Assembly (NCBI RefSeq): GCF_003391095.1
Contig: NZ_CP031447.1
Span: 744,001-808,000 of the forward strand
Reading direction: 5' to 3'
Origin: Austwickia chelonae
GTDB taxonomy: Bacteria; Actinomycetota; Actinomycetes; Actinomycetales; Dermatophilaceae
DNA length: 64,000 nt
In this document: piece by piece, positions 21,811-31,315 of the stretch
Numbering within the stretch: position 1 is the stretch's first letter
Layout of the letters: every line of letters begins with the position of its first letter
Notes under the pieces: model-generated
What the model was told of the DNA's origin: nothing
The model's database searches: none
The model's input: only the letters and a program-made list of their open reading frames with translations
Made by a program: the position numbers and the translations under genes

Positions 21811-21940
21811 GAACCCGGGTGGAGCTCTCTGACTAGTTCTCGTGCATCGGTCTTTCACACGGGGACGCATGGCCCCTGTCGCCGACACTGTCGACCGTCC
21901 AGCCTGTCTGGGTGACCGTTGGTCGCTCAGGGGGTGGGTG

Positions 21941-21968
21941 ATTGGTCGTCCACCATTGGTCGTCCGCC
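21941..21968. repeat. Tandem 14-bp direct repeat upstream of acyl-CoA dehydrogenase
   Basis: Two head-to-tail copies of ATTGGTCGTCCRCC (21941-21954 and 21955-21968) differ at one base. Partial copies of the TTGGTC core lie at about 21919 and 21993. The repeat ends 101 nt before the acyl-CoA dehydrogenase start and could be a regulator-binding array. Confidence 0.5.
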
Positions 21969-22069
21969 CATCGTTCTGTACATCGATGCCCTATTGGTCC
22001 GGTTCGTCGACAGAGGGCCATCCGGCCGCTGCACACCGCGCACCCCTCCACGAGAAAACGGTGACCAGC

Positions 22070-23257
22070 ATGTATGAGCTCTCCGCCGATCACGAGGAGT
22101 TCCGTGCCCATATCCGGGACTTCGCTACCGCCGAGATCGCCCCCCACGTCGCCCGCTGGACCAAGGAACGCCGTTTTCCCAGCGAGATCATCCCCAAGAT
22201 GGGAGAACTCGGGCTCTTCGGTCTCGTCGTCCCCGAGGAGTACGAGGGTGCAGGCATGACGTCCCACGACGGCCCCTTCACCTACCTCTGCCTGGCCATC
22301 GAAGAACTCGGCCGCATCGACCAGTCCATCGGCATCACCCTCGAAGCCGGAGTCGGTCTGGGGATCAACCCGATCATGACCTACGGCACCCAGGAGCAGA
22401 AGGTCCGCTTCCTCCCCGACCTGGCCACCGGACGGGCACTCGCCGGTTTCGGACTCACCGAACCCGAAGCCGGGTCCGACGCCGGAAGCACCCGGACCAA
22501 GGCGGTCCTCGACGGCGACGAATGGGTTGTCGACGGCGCCAAGGCCTTCATCACCAACTCCGGGACCCCACTCACCTCCGTCGTCACCGTCACCGCCCGC
22601 ACCGGTACCCGTCTGGACGGCCGCGCCGAGATCAGCGCCATCATGATCCCTTCGGGCACAACCGGATTCACCGTCGAGCCCCCGTACGACAAACTCGGCT
22701 GGTGGATCTCCGACACCCACGGACTCACCCTCGACGCCGTCCGCGTCCCCCAGGACCATCTGCTCGGCACCCGGGGCAAGGGCTACGGTCAATTCCTCGC
22801 CACCCTCGACGACGGCCGCGTCGCCATCGCCGCCCTGGCCACGGGCTGCGTCCAACGCATGGTGGACGAATGCGTCGACTACGCCAAGAACCGGCAGTCC
22901 TTCGGCCGACCCATCGCCAGCTACCAAGGCGTCAGCTTCCAGATCGCCGACCTACAGGTCATGGCCGAAGCCAGCCGCCTACTCACCTACAAGGCCGCCG
23001 CCATGAAGGACGCCATGGACGCAGGCCGGGTCACCACCGCCGAGTTCAAACAGGCCGCCGCGCTCGCCAAGCTCTACACCAGCGAGTCCGCCGTCACCGC
23101 GACCCGCATCGCCACCCAGATCTTCGGCGGCAACGGTTTCATGGAGGACTATCCCGTGGCTCGTTTCTACCGCGACGCCAAGATCCTGGAGATCGGCGAA
23201 GGCACCTCCGAGGTGCAACGCATGCTCATCGCCCGAGGGCTCGGCCTGCCCGCCTGA
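22070..23257 (+). CDS. Acyl-CoA dehydrogenase
   Basis: A 395-residue FAD enzyme that introduces an alpha,beta double bond into an acyl-CoA. Signatures are GFGLTEPEAGSDAGS, the C-terminal FAD-binding QIFGGNGFMEDYPVARFYRD, and EIGEGTSEVQR, whose first Glu after EI-G is at the catalytic-base position of short/branched-chain enzymes. The frame is open to 21842, but the upstream part does not look like coding sequence; ATG at 22070 (or GTG at 22061) fits the family start. It is 40 nt from a carboxyltransferase gene, a pairing like fadE-accD in mycobacteria, suggesting branched-chain or odd acyl-CoA breakdown. Confidence 0.92.
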   Translation: MYELSADHEEFRAHIRDFATAEIAPHVARWTKERRFPSEIIPKMGELGLFGLVVPEEYEGAGMTSHDGPFTYLCLAIEELGRIDQSIGITLEAGVGLGINPIMTYGTQEQKVRFLPDLATGRALAGFGLTEPEAGSDAGSTRTKAVLDGDEWVVDGAKAFITNSGTPLTSVVTVTARTGTRLDGRAEISAIMIPSGTTGFTVEPPYDKLGWWISDTHGLTLDAVRVPQDHLLGTRGKGYGQFLATLDDGRVAIAALATGCVQRMVDECVDYAKNRQSFGRPIASYQGVSFQIADLQVMAEASRLLTYKAAAMKDAMDAGRVTTAEFKQAAALAKLYTSESAVTATRIATQIFGGNGFMEDYPVARFYRDAKILEIGEGTSEVQRMLIARGLGLPA

Positions 23258-23297
23258 ACCAGGCGCACCGGACTCGGGACACAGTCAAGGAGAACAG

Positions 23298-24890
23298 ATG
23301 ACCTCCGGCAGGAAGACCTTCGCGGAGCAGCGCACACCCGGCCCTGGGTCAGACCGCCGCGTCGGTGATATCCGGACCCGCCTGAATGCCGCACACGACT
23401 CCACAGCGGAGGTACCCCCTAGAGCACGAGCGAAACTGGACTCCCAGGGCAAGATATTCGTCCGCGACCGGGTCGCGATGCTCTTCGACGAGGGCAGTTT
23501 CGTCGAGGACGGACGGTACGCCAACGCCCTGGCCGGGGGAGCGCTGCCCGCGGACGGCGTGGTGACGGGCCGGGGCACCGTCGACGGCCGTCCCGCGATC
23601 GTCGTGGCGAACGACCCGTCGGTGAAAGCCGGATCGTGGGGGGCCCGCACGGTGGAGAAGATCGTCCGGGCCACCGAGGCGGCGCTGCGTGAAGAGTTGC
23701 CGATCTTCTGGTTCGTCGACTCCGCCGGGGCCCGGATCACCGACCAGGTCGAGCTCTTCCCGGGGAGACGCGGCGCCGGGCGGATCTTCCACAACGAGGT
23801 CGCCCTGTCGGGTCGGGTGCCGCAGATCTGCTGTCTGTTCGGACCGAGTGCGGCCGGTGGCGCCTATATCCCCGCCTTCACCGACCTGGTCGTCATGGTG
23901 GACGGCAATGCGTCCATGTACCTGGGCAGCCCCCGGATGGCCGAAATGGTCGTGGGGGAGAAGATCACCCTGGAGGAGATGGGCGGGGCACGCATGCACT
24001 GCACGGTCTCCGGCTGCGGCGACATCCTCGCCGAGGACGACGAGGAAGCCATCGAGCTTGCCAAGCTCTACTTCTCGTACCTGCCGTCGACCTGGCGGGA
24101 CATGCCCCCGATGTTCGCTGTCGAAGAGCCTTCCCGGCCGTTGCGCCCAGACACTGTTCCGGAGATCGAATCAGTGCCCTTCGACATCCGCGAGGTGATC
24201 GAGGGGCTGGTGGACGGGGACAGCTTCTTCGAGATCAAGGCGCTCTTCGCCCCTGAACTGGTCATCGGCCTGGCACGCCTCGACGGGCGGTCCGTGGGTG
24301 TGGTCGCCAATAATTCCGCTGTCAAGGGCGGGGTGCTTTTCGTCGACAGCGCAGACAAGGCTGCACGCTTCGTGCAGCTCTGCGATGCCTTCTCCATCCC
24401 GCTGATCTATCTGGCAGATGTCCCCGGCTTCATGATCGGTTCGCAGGTCGAACGGGCCGGCATCATCCGTCATGGCGCGAAGATGGTCAGCGCGGTCTCC
24501 GAGGCGACGGTGCCGCAGATCTGCGTGGTGGTTCGGAAGGCCTACGGGGCGGGGCTCTATGCGATGGCCGGGCCCGGCTTCGGCCCGGATGCCACCATTG
24601 CCCTGCCCACGGCCCGGATCGCCGTGATGGGGCCGGAAGCGGCGGTCAACGCCGTCTACGCCAATAAGATCGCCGAGATCACCGATCCCGATGAGCGGGC
24701 GGCCTTCGTGGCGGCCCGACGGGAGGAATACGAACAGGATGTCGACCTGGAACGTTTGGTGAGCGACCTCGTACTGGACGATGTCGTCGAGGCCGACCTG
24801 CTCCGTGATGATCTGATCAGACGGCTGTCGTACGCCTCCCGTCGGGAACGGGCCTTCAGCGAACGTCGGCATGGCATCTCGCCGGTCTGA
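23298..24890 (+). CDS. Acyl-CoA carboxylase beta subunit (AccD2/MCC-like)
   Basis: A 530-residue carboxyltransferase with the two crotonase-like halves of the family (about 30-290 and 290-525). The N-half oxyanion region is FGPSAAGGAYIPAF and the C-half region is RKAYGAGLYAMAGPGFGPD. The FPGRRGAGRIFHNEVALSGR segment is typical of methylcrotonyl-CoA/AccD2-type enzymes and unlike the propionyl-CoA type at 27688. An AAGGAG site precedes the ATG. It would need a biotinylated alpha subunit; the only one in the window is AccA at 9858. The acyl substrate is not determinable. Confidence 0.9.
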   Translation: MTSGRKTFAEQRTPGPGSDRRVGDIRTRLNAAHDSTAEVPPRARAKLDSQGKIFVRDRVAMLFDEGSFVEDGRYANALAGGALPADGVVTGRGTVDGRPAIVVANDPSVKAGSWGARTVEKIVRATEAALREELPIFWFVDSAGARITDQVELFPGRRGAGRIFHNEVALSGRVPQICCLFGPSAAGGAYIPAFTDLVVMVDGNASMYLGSPRMAEMVVGEKITLEEMGGARMHCTVSGCGDILAEDDEEAIELAKLYFSYLPSTWRDMPPMFAVEEPSRPLRPDTVPEIESVPFDIREVIEGLVDGDSFFEIKALFAPELVIGLARLDGRSVGVVANNSAVKGGVLFVDSADKAARFVQLCDAFSIPLIYLADVPGFMIGSQVERAGIIRHGAKMVSAVSEATVPQICVVVRKAYGAGLYAMAGPGFGPDATIALPTARIAVMGPEAAVNAVYANKIAEITDPDERAAFVAARREEYEQDVDLERLVSDLVLDDVVEADLLRDDLIRRLSYASRRERAFSERRHGISPV

Positions 24891-24930
24891 CGTCCGGGCC
24901 GCGGACCGTTCAGGACGGAGAATTCCAGAT

Positions 24931-25653
24931 TCAGCCCGGTTGCTCGACCGTCGACGGCCGTGCCGACCACAGCGCAGGCCAGGAGACACCGATCTCGACG
25001 AGCATCGTCCGCAGTTCGGGCAGGGACAGGCCGACGACATTGTGGTGGTCCCCACGCACCCCGGTCACGAAGGCTCCGCCCAGACCGTCCACGGTGAAGG
25101 CACCGGCGCAGGCGAGGGGCTCCCCGGTGGCGACATAGGCGTCGATCTCGGTGGGTTCGACCCTGGCGAAGGAGACCTCGGTGGTGACCGTCCGGCCCAG
25201 GGTGGCGCCGGTGCCCCCCGACTCCTCGTCCCGCAGGTCGATCAGCCAGTGACCGGTGTGCAACTGTCCGGTCTTCCCCGACATGGCCTGCCAGCGAGTG
25301 ACAGCATCCTGTACCGACGACGGTTTGCCGTGTGCCTGACCGTCGAGTTCGAAGAGCGAATCACAGCCCAGGACGATCAGATCGGCCTCCTTGTCGTCGA
25401 GGTCGCCCGCGACTGCTTCGCACTTGGCGCGGGCCAGGACCAGGGCAGCATCGGCCGGCTCCAGTGCTCCGTGGATCTCCTCGGCCCGGGCGAGGACGGC
25501 CTCCTCGTCCACGGAAGACACCACGATGCGGGGGACGACACCGGCGGCGCGCAGTGTTGCTGCTCGGGCCGGTGAAGCCGAGGCCAGTACCAAGGTGACC
25601 GGTCGGTCGCAGTTCTGGTCGGGGATAGGACGTCGATCTGTCGTAGCGTTCAC
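24931..25653 (-). CDS. maf: Maf-like nucleotide pyrophosphatase
   Basis: A 240-residue Maf/Ham1-superfamily protein that hydrolyses non-canonical or selected NTPs to NMPs. Family marks are LASASPAR near the N-terminus, the LARAKCEAV helix, GCDSLFELDG in place of the usual ADT motif, a GKP segment and the GAFTVDGLGG / GDHHNVVGL C-terminal region. The ATG overlaps the DUF885 stop by 4 nt. Maf downstream of accD-accE is conserved in actinobacteria; here a DUF885 gene is interposed. Confidence 0.9.
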   Translation of the reverse strand: MNATTDRRPIPDQNCDRPVTLVLASASPARAATLRAAGVVPRIVVSSVDEEAVLARAEEIHGALEPADAALVLARAKCEAVAGDLDDKEADLIVLGCDSLFELDGQAHGKPSSVQDAVTRWQAMSGKTGQLHTGHWLIDLRDEESGGTGATLGRTVTTEVSFARVEPTEIDAYVATGEPLACAGAFTVDGLGGAFVTGVRGDHHNVVGLSLPELRTMLVEIGVSWPALWSARPSTVEQPG

Positions 25654-27320
25654 GCCAGCACTGTACGGCGGAAGACGTCCAATCCGACGCCGCCGATGTC
25701 CAAGGAGCGTCGGTGGAAGCTCTTCAGGTCGAAGGCGTCCCCCTCACGTCGACGGACCTCCTCGCGCAGCTGCAGCCAGAGACGTTCCCCGATCTTGTAC
25801 GACGGGGCCTGGCCCGGCCATCCCAGGTAACGGTCCAGTTCGAAGCGCAGGACGGACTCGGGCATGGTGACATGCCTGACCAGGAAGGCCCAGGCCTTCT
25901 CGTAGTTCCAGGCACCGCCGCCGACCTCGCCGGGAGCTTCGAATTCGCAGTGCAGTCCGATGTCCAGGACGACACGGGCCGCGCGCATCGACTGGCCCTC
26001 GAGCATGCCGAGCAGATTGCCGGGGTCGTCCATGAACCCGAGTTCCTCCATGAGGCGTTCGGCGTACAGCGCCCAGCCCTCACCGTGTCCGGAGGTCCAC
26101 GACATCAGCCGTCGCCAACGGTTCAGCAGATCCGAACGGTAGACCGTTTGGCCGACCTGGAGGTGATGGCCGGGGACACCCTCGTGGTAGACGGTGGTCA
26201 GCTCACGCCAGGTACTGAAGGTGCTCACTCCTTTGGGCACCGACCACCACATCCGCCCCGGGCGGGAGAAGTCGTCGGACGGGCCGGTGTAGTAGATGCC
26301 TCCGGTCTGGGTGGGGGCGATGCAGCATTCGATCCGACGGACCGGGTCGGGGATGTCGAAGTGGGTTCCGGCCAGGGCGTCTATGGCAGCATCGGCGCGT
26401 TCCTGCATCCAGGCCTGGAGCGCGTCGGTGCCTTCCAATCGGTAGCGGGGGTCTGCGTCGAGCAGGTCGGCGGCTTCGGACGGGGTCAGGCCTTCGCGGA
26501 TCTGCCCGGCGACCTGGGTCATCCGGGCGTCGATGCGGGCCAGTTCTTCCTGGCCCCAGGCGTAGGTCTCGGCGAGGTCCACGGTGGCGCCGAGGAAGCG
26601 TCGGGAGAGCAGGGCGTAGGTGTCCTGGCCGACGGCGTCCCGTTCTGTGGCCCCGGGGAGGAAAGCTGTGAGTTTTTCGACGAGTTCGCTGTAACCGCGT
26701 CGGGCTTCGAGCGTGCCTTCGCGAAGGAGGTCGCGGGTCTGCTCGTCTTCTCCGGCGAGGTCGGGGACACCGGCGAAGTACCCGTCGTCCCCGGCGAGCT
26801 CTCGGGCCTGTTCCAGGCAGACTTCCACCTGGCGTCGGACAGGGGTGCGCCCATGCGTGGCGGCTTCGCTGACCGAGCTGTGCCATTGCTCGAGGGCCTG
26901 GGGGATGCGGTGCAGGCGCCGGGCGAGGACGGCGAGTTCTTCCCCGGTGGAGGTCGGCATGAGATCGAGGACGTCCCGAATGGCCTGCAACGGGCTGGCC
27001 AGGTTGTTCATCTCCGCCAGGTCGAGTTCGGCGGCGTGGATCTCTTCCTCGAGCCCGAGACGTTCCTGCATGGCATCGACGGTCACCTGGTCGACTGCGT
27101 CCTGGCAGGAAGCTCGACCGAGTGCGTTCAGAGTGTGGCGGCGCAGGTCGGAAAGCGCGGACCAGCCTTCGGGGGAGAAGTCGTCATAACCGTCGTGTTC
27201 GCCGGGGATGCCGAACTGGGTGGCGGTGAGGGGGCTCAGCTCGATGACCTTGTCGACGTATTCCTCGGCGATCCGGTCGACTTCGGTGGAGGGACGAGGT
27301 GAGGGGGTGGAGTGGATCAC
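25650..27320 (-). CDS. DUF885 family protein (putative zinc peptidase)
   Basis: A 556-residue, predominantly helical cytoplasmic protein. The HEGVPGHHLQ motif, an HExxxHH-like metal site, and the TYHEG-type context are diagnostic of DUF885. The domain is related to thermolysin/M2-M3-like helical metallopeptidases, but substrates are unknown. Its GTG start is preceded by a TAGGTT box 6 nt away, so it may have its own leaderless promoter although accE lies only 78 nt upstream. It is coupled to maf by a 4-nt overlap. Confidence 0.9.
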   Translation of the reverse strand: MIHSTPSPRPSTEVDRIAEEYVDKVIELSPLTATQFGIPGEHDGYDDFSPEGWSALSDLRRHTLNALGRASCQDAVDQVTVDAMQERLGLEEEIHAAELDLAEMNNLASPLQAIRDVLDLMPTSTGEELAVLARRLHRIPQALEQWHSSVSEAATHGRTPVRRQVEVCLEQARELAGDDGYFAGVPDLAGEDEQTRDLLREGTLEARRGYSELVEKLTAFLPGATERDAVGQDTYALLSRRFLGATVDLAETYAWGQEELARIDARMTQVAGQIREGLTPSEAADLLDADPRYRLEGTDALQAWMQERADAAIDALAGTHFDIPDPVRRIECCIAPTQTGGIYYTGPSDDFSRPGRMWWSVPKGVSTFSTWRELTTVYHEGVPGHHLQVGQTVYRSDLLNRWRRLMSWTSGHGEGWALYAERLMEELGFMDDPGNLLGMLEGQSMRAARVVLDIGLHCEFEAPGEVGGGAWNYEKAWAFLVRHVTMPESVLRFELDRYLGWPGQAPSYKIGERLWLQLREEVRRREGDAFDLKSFHRRSLDIGGVGLDVFRRTVLA

Positions 27321-27326
27321 GGGGCG

Positions 27327-27332
27327 AACCTA
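27327..27332 (-). promoter_or_regulatory. -10 box of the DUF885 gene, leaderless start
   Basis: TAGGTT on the minus strand ends 6 nt before the GTG at 27320. It suggests an internal promoter that separates DUF885-maf from accD-accE. Confidence 0.5.
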
Positions 27333-27398
27333 TCCCAGGCGTGGCATGACGTAGTGGACTTCGTGCAGATCAGCGCGTCGTCGGCGGTCACGGGGCGA

Positions 27399-27617
27399 TC
27401 AGCTCGTTCCGCCCCAGCCGACGCCACGGACTGCGCCCATGTTGAATGTCCTGGCCCGATGGGACCATCCTCGCCGGGCCAGGGGGGACTCCTGGGGTGC
27501 CCCGTTCACCAGCGCCATTATCACGACGGTCAGGGCGGCCAGCTCCTCCTCGGTGGGGCACCCGTACTCGACCCGGATCACAGGCGTGGACTGTGTGCTC
27601 GTGGTGTCCTCGGTCAT
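27399..27617 (-). CDS. accE: Acyl-CoA carboxylase epsilon subunit
   Basis: A 72-residue protein. The IRVEYGCPTEEELAALTVVI pattern is the core of the AccE/PccE family, which stabilises AccA-AccD complexes in actinobacteria. A much longer reading frame continues upstream inside accD and is spurious; the ATG at 27617 follows accD by 70 nt. The Arg-rich C-terminus (WSHRARTFNM) is also typical. It is too short for many gene finders. Confidence 0.85.
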   Translation of the reverse strand: MTEDTTSTQSTPVIRVEYGCPTEEELAALTVVIMALVNGAPQESPLARRGWSHRARTFNMGAVRGVGWGGTS

Positions 27618-27687
27618 CCTGTGCCCTCCGTCTGCGCTCGGTGGTCCGCCGCGCCTGGTCCGTGCCCGCCAACAGGTCGGCCGGCGT

Positions 27688-29304
27688 TCACAGCGGGATG
27701 TTCCCGTGCTTCTTCGCCGGCAGCTTCTCCTGCTTGGACCGCAGCGCGCGCAAGGCTTTGACGACCTGGACCCTGGTCTGCGCCGGTTCGATGACTGCGT
27801 CGATGTATCCGCGTTCGGCTGCGATATAAGGATTGGCCAAGGTCGTCTCGTACTGTTCGATGAATGCCCGGCGGGCGGCTTCGACGTCTTTGCCCTGTGC
27901 CGCGGCTTCGGCGAGTTGTTTGCGGTAGAGGATGTTGACGGCGCCTTGGGCACCCATCACCGCGATCTGTGCAGTCGGCCAGGCCAGGTTGACGTCGGCT
28001 CCCAGGTGTTTGGAGCCCATCACGTCGTAGGCACCGCCGTAGGCCTTTCGGGTGATGACGGTGACCAAGGGGACGGTGGCTTCCGCGTAGGCGTAGATCA
28101 GTTTGGCTCCGCGACGGATGATGCCATTCCACTCCTGGTCGGTGCCGGGAAGGAAACCGGGTACGTCCACGAAGGTCAGCACGGGGATGTGGAAGGCATC
28201 GCAGGTGCGGACGAAACGGGCTGCTTTTTCCGAGGCGTCGATGTCGAGGGTGCCGGCGAACTGCATCGGCTGGTTCGCGACCACGCCGACGCTGCGTCCT
28301 TCGACCCGACCGAAACCGCAGACGATATTCGGTGCGAACAGGGCGTGAACCTCGGTGAAGGCACCTTCGTCGAGGATGGTCTCGATGATGGTGTGCATGT
28401 CGTAGGGGGTGTTCGGGGAGTCCGGGATGAAGGTGTTCAGCGCCTCGTCCTCCGCCGTCACCTCGGGGTCGGGGTCGAAACCGTAGACGACGGGTTCCTC
28501 GAGGTTGTTCTGTGGCAGGTAGGACAGCAGTTCGCGCACGTACTCGATGGCGTCGTCCTCGTCGGAGGCCGCATAGTGCGCGGCTCCGGACTTCGTGTTG
28601 TGTGCCTGCGCGCCGCCGAGGTCTTCGAAGGCGACGTCCTCACCGGTGACGGTCTTGATGACGTCGGGTCCGGTGATGAACATGTGCGAGGTCTGGTCGA
28701 CCATCACGATGAAGTCGGTGATCGCGGGGGAGTAGACCGCGCCACCGGCGCAGGGGCCCATGATGAGGCTGATCTGGGGGACGACCCCGGAGGCACGGAC
28801 ATTCCGCCGGAAGATCTCGCCGTACATCGCCAGTGAGGCGACGCCCTCCTGGATGCGTGCGCCGCCGGAGTCGTTGATGCCGACGACCGGGCAGCCGATC
28901 TTCAACGCCAGGTCCATCACCTTGACGATTTTCTCCCCGAAGACTTCGCCGAGGGAGCCACCGAAGACGGTGAAGTCCTGGGCGAAGACACACACTGGGC
29001 GGTGGTCGATGGTGCCGTACCCGGTGATGACGCCGTCACCGTAGGGACGATTGCGTTCTTGTCCGAAGTTGGTCGACCGGTGCCGGGCCAGGCCGTCGAG
29101 CTCGACGAAGCTGCCTTCGTCGAGGAGCTGTTCGATCCGTTCCCGAGCGGTCTTCTTGCCCTTGGCGTGTTGTTTCTCCACGGCGCGGGCCGGCCCGGCG
29201 TGCAGCAGATCGTCGTTACGCCGGTGGAAGTCGGCGAGTTTGCCTGCCGTGGTGCGCAGGTCGGGGAGGTCCTGCTGGTCCTCGGAGTGGGCGACATCGC
29301 TCAT
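27688..29304 (-). CDS. accD: Acyl-CoA carboxylase beta subunit (propionyl/acetyl type)
   Basis: A 538-residue carboxyltransferase. Family motifs include [26 protein letters not shown] (N-half oxyanion region), [15 protein letters not shown], and [18 protein letters not shown] with [10 protein letters not shown] (C-half). The carboxyl end KKHGNIPL is the usual terminus. It transfers CO2 from biotin to acetyl- or propionyl-CoA, forming precursors of fatty acids. The ORF is open for over 1 kb upstream, but the ATG at 29304 fits the family and sits 7 nt after a TAGGCT box. It diverges from birA, the ligase that biotinylates its partner AccA. Confidence 0.95.
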   Translation of the reverse strand: MSDVAHSEDQQDLPDLRTTAGKLADFHRRNDDLLHAGPARAVEKQHAKGKKTARERIEQLLDEGSFVELDGLARHRSTNFGQERNRPYGDGVITGYGTIDHRPVCVFAQDFTVFGGSLGEVFGEKIVKVMDLALKIGCPVVGINDSGGARIQEGVASLAMYGEIFRRNVRASGVVPQISLIMGPCAGGAVYSPAITDFIVMVDQTSHMFITGPDVIKTVTGEDVAFEDLGGAQAHNTKSGAAHYAASDEDDAIEYVRELLSYLPQNNLEEPVVYGFDPDPEVTAEDEALNTFIPDSPNTPYDMHTIIETILDEGAFTEVHALFAPNIVCGFGRVEGRSVGVVANQPMQFAGTLDIDASEKAARFVRTCDAFHIPVLTFVDVPGFLPGTDQEWNGIIRRGAKLIYAYAEATVPLVTVITRKAYGGAYDVMGSKHLGADVNLAWPTAQIAVMGAQGAVNILYRKQLAEAAAQGKDVEAARRAFIEQYETTLANPYIAAERGYIDAVIEPAQTRVQVVKALRALRSKQEKLPAKKHGNIPL

Positions 29305-29311
29305 GGGCGAG

Positions 29312-29317
29312 AGCCTA
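29312..29317 (-). promoter_or_regulatory. -10 box of accD, leaderless start
   Basis: TAGGCT on the minus strand, 7 nt before the accD ATG. It shares bases 29316-29317 with the -10 box of birA on the other strand. Confidence 0.6.
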
Positions 29318-29321
29318 GCCT
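29316..29321 (+). promoter_or_regulatory. -10 box of birA, leaderless start
   Basis: TAGCCT, 7 nt before the birA ATG at 29329. Only 24 nt separate the two start codons, so the two promoters must overlap. Confidence 0.6.
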
Positions 29322-29328
29322 TGGGAAC

Positions 29329-30177
29329 ATGCCGATGGCTTTGAGTGAAGATCCTTTGCGTGCAACCCTCGTCACACCTGACAGCTTCTGGCGTCAGGTC
29401 GACTGTTACGAGGAGGTCGGGTCGACCAATGCGGTTTCCGCTGCCGACCCGAGTGCCTGGCGGGTGGTGACCACCCGTCGGCAGACCCAGGGGCGGGGCC
29501 GCTACACGCGGGTCTGGGAGTCCCGGGAGGGCGCCTCGGTGGCGATGTCCTTGACCGTTCCGCTGGCGGATGATCCGCACAGTTGGGGATGGCTGCCGTT
29601 GACGGCCGGTCTGGCCGTTGCCGAGGCCTTGGGCGAATTGACCCGAGCTCCTGCGCGTTTCACCCTGAAATGGCCCAATGACGTCCTGATCTGCCTGGAC
29701 GACGGGAGCAAGGGGAAGGTGTGCGGGATCCTCTGCGAGACGGTGCCCGTCCAGGCGACCGGCGGTGTGCCACTGGTGGTGGTCGGGATCGGGATCAACA
29801 TTTCCCTCGCTCAGGAAGAGCTGCCCGTGCCCACGGCAACGTCCTTGGCCTTGGCGGGGCTGTCCGGTCCGGACGGGCAGCTCCCCGGAGGTGGGGACGT
29901 CGTGGTCGCGATCGCCCGTGCCTTCGCCGCGCGACACGCCCAATGGGCTCAGGGGGGTCAAGAGCTCCAGCGGCTGCGTTCGGCCTACCGCCAGTGTTGT
30001 TCGACCCTCGGGGCGGCGATCGAGGTCCATCTGCCAGGTGATCTCGTCGTACAAGGCCAAGGGGTCGAGGTCTCCGACGACGGGGAGATCGTGGTGGACA
30101 CCGCGGAGGGGCGTCGTGCCTTCGCGGCAGGGGATGTCGTGCATGTTCGCCCCGGAACGGGGAAGGATCAGGCATGA
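29329..30177 (+). CDS. birA: Biotin--[acetyl-CoA-carboxylase] ligase
   Basis: A 282-residue ligase that activates biotin with ATP and attaches it to the AccA lysine. The motifs are STNA (substrate), [11 protein letters not shown] (biotinyl-AMP loop), LKWPNDVL and GKVCGILCE, followed by a small C-terminal SH3-like domain (about 240-280). There is no N-terminal HTH, so it is a class I, non-repressor enzyme. The ORF is open to 29002 inside accD, but the ATG at 29329 gives the standard start. It is followed by the cyclase gene after 7 nt. Confidence 0.93.
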   Translation: MPMALSEDPLRATLVTPDSFWRQVDCYEEVGSTNAVSAADPSAWRVVTTRRQTQGRGRYTRVWESREGASVAMSLTVPLADDPHSWGWLPLTAGLAVAEALGELTRAPARFTLKWPNDVLICLDDGSKGKVCGILCETVPVQATGGVPLVVVGIGINISLAQEELPVPTATSLALAGLSGPDGQLPGGGDVVVAIARAFAARHAQWAQGGQELQRLRSAYRQCCSTLGAAIEVHLPGDLVVQGQGVEVSDDGEIVVDTAEGRRAFAAGDVVHVRPGTGKDQA

Positions 30178-30184
30178 TCGGCCC

Positions 30185-31315
30185 ATGACCACCGGCAGCG
30201 GCGCCGGGCGCGCGCCTACGTCCCGAGGGCTCTTTGCGGCGGTACCGGCAACGGATCCGTCCGGCGAGCTGTCGGGTGCTGTCGCGGGATATGCCCGGGG
30301 CGAGGTGTGCGAGGCAGTGGGGATACCCCTGCCTGCGGCGCGGCGGTTCTGGCATGCCCTCGGGTTCCCGAGGGTGGGTGATGCCGAGGCCATCTTCACC
30401 GACGAGGATGTTCAGGCTCTGTCCCAGATCGTCGGGTTGATCCGCCGTGGCGTCCTCGATGAGGAGAGCGCCGTGGGCATGACCCGGGCGATCGGGCGGA
30501 GCGCGGACCGGTTGACCGCCTGGCAGACCCAGCTGATCCGGGAGATGGCTTCCGAGGAGGTCTCCGACCGGTTCGACACCGCGTCGACGGTGTCACCGCG
30601 TTCCGGGGAGCTGTCCACGGCCGGGCTGGCTGCTGAGCTGGCTGATGAACTCGAGCCCCTGCTGATCTATGCCTGGCGCAGGCACCTCGCTGCGACCGTA
30701 TCGCAAATGAGTACGGCGGCTGACGACCTCCGCGAGCGTTCTGCCAAGGAGATGACGGTCGGGTTCGCCGACATGGTCGGATTCACTCGAATCGTCCGCC
30801 GTCTCGACGAACACGAGCTCGGCTCACTGGTGCAGCGCTTCGAAGCAGCGGCCTCGGACACCGTGGCCGCCTACGGGGGGCGGCTGGTGAAAACGGTCGG
30901 TGACGAAGTGCTCTTCTGCTGTAGTTCCCCCGAGGCCGCCGCAGGCATCGCCCTGACTCTGATCGATGTCCATGCCAAGCAGGGGGACCTGCCCCCGTTA
31001 CGGGCCGGGTTGGCCACCGGACCGGTGACGGCGAGGTTGGGGGATCTCTACGGTGTCACGGTCAATCGGGCTTCCCGGCTGACCGGCCTGGCCCGTCCGG
31101 GGACAGCGCTGGCCGATGTCGAGTCCGGCGAACGGCTGCAGGAGCACCACGGGATCCGGCTGTCTGCGCTACGCGCCCGGGAACTGCGTGGTTTCGGGCC
31201 GACCCGGGCTTATGCGATTCGTCCCGGCAGCGAAGGTCCGCCGCGTCCGGCCCGGTCGCCGGTGCCTCATCTCCGCCATCATCTCCGTCGTCCCTTTCGT
31301 GGAGGCCTGTCATGA
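30185..31315 (+). CDS. Class III adenylate cyclase with MerR-like N-terminal domain
   Basis: A 376-residue cytosolic protein. Residues about 30-105 ([20 protein letters not shown], then [12 protein letters not shown]) resemble the MerR-like regulatory domain found in some actinobacterial cyclases. The catalytic CHD domain spans about 190-350 with metal aspartates D196 (FADMVGFT) and D240 ([10 protein letters not shown]), and K236 at the adenine-specifying position. It should make cAMP. The frame continues upstream through birA, but the ATG at 30185 is the first after the birA stop. Its stop overlaps the next ATG by 4 nt, coupling it to an enoyl-CoA hydratase. Confidence 0.85.
   Translation: MTTGSGAGRAPTSRGLFAAVPATDPSGELSGAVAGYARGEVCEAVGIPLPAARRFWHALGFPRVGDAEAIFTDEDVQALSQIVGLIRRGVLDEESAVGMTRAIGRSADRLTAWQTQLIREMASEEVSDRFDTASTVSPRSGELSTAGLAAELADELEPLLIYAWRRHLAATVSQMSTAADDLRERSAKEMTVGFADMVGFTRIVRRLDEHELGSLVQRFEAAASDTVAAYGGRLVKTVGDEVLFCCSSPEAAAGIALTLIDVHAKQGDLPPLRAGLATGPVTARLGDLYGVTVNRASRLTGLARPGTALADVESGERLQEHHGIRLSALRARELRGFGPTRAYAIRPGSEGPPRPARSPVPHLRHHLRRPFRGGLS

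Noticed and set aside
25713-27302. 529-codon plus-strand frame opposite the DUF885 gene
   Set aside because: Shadow of a gene with the clear HEGVPGHH motif.
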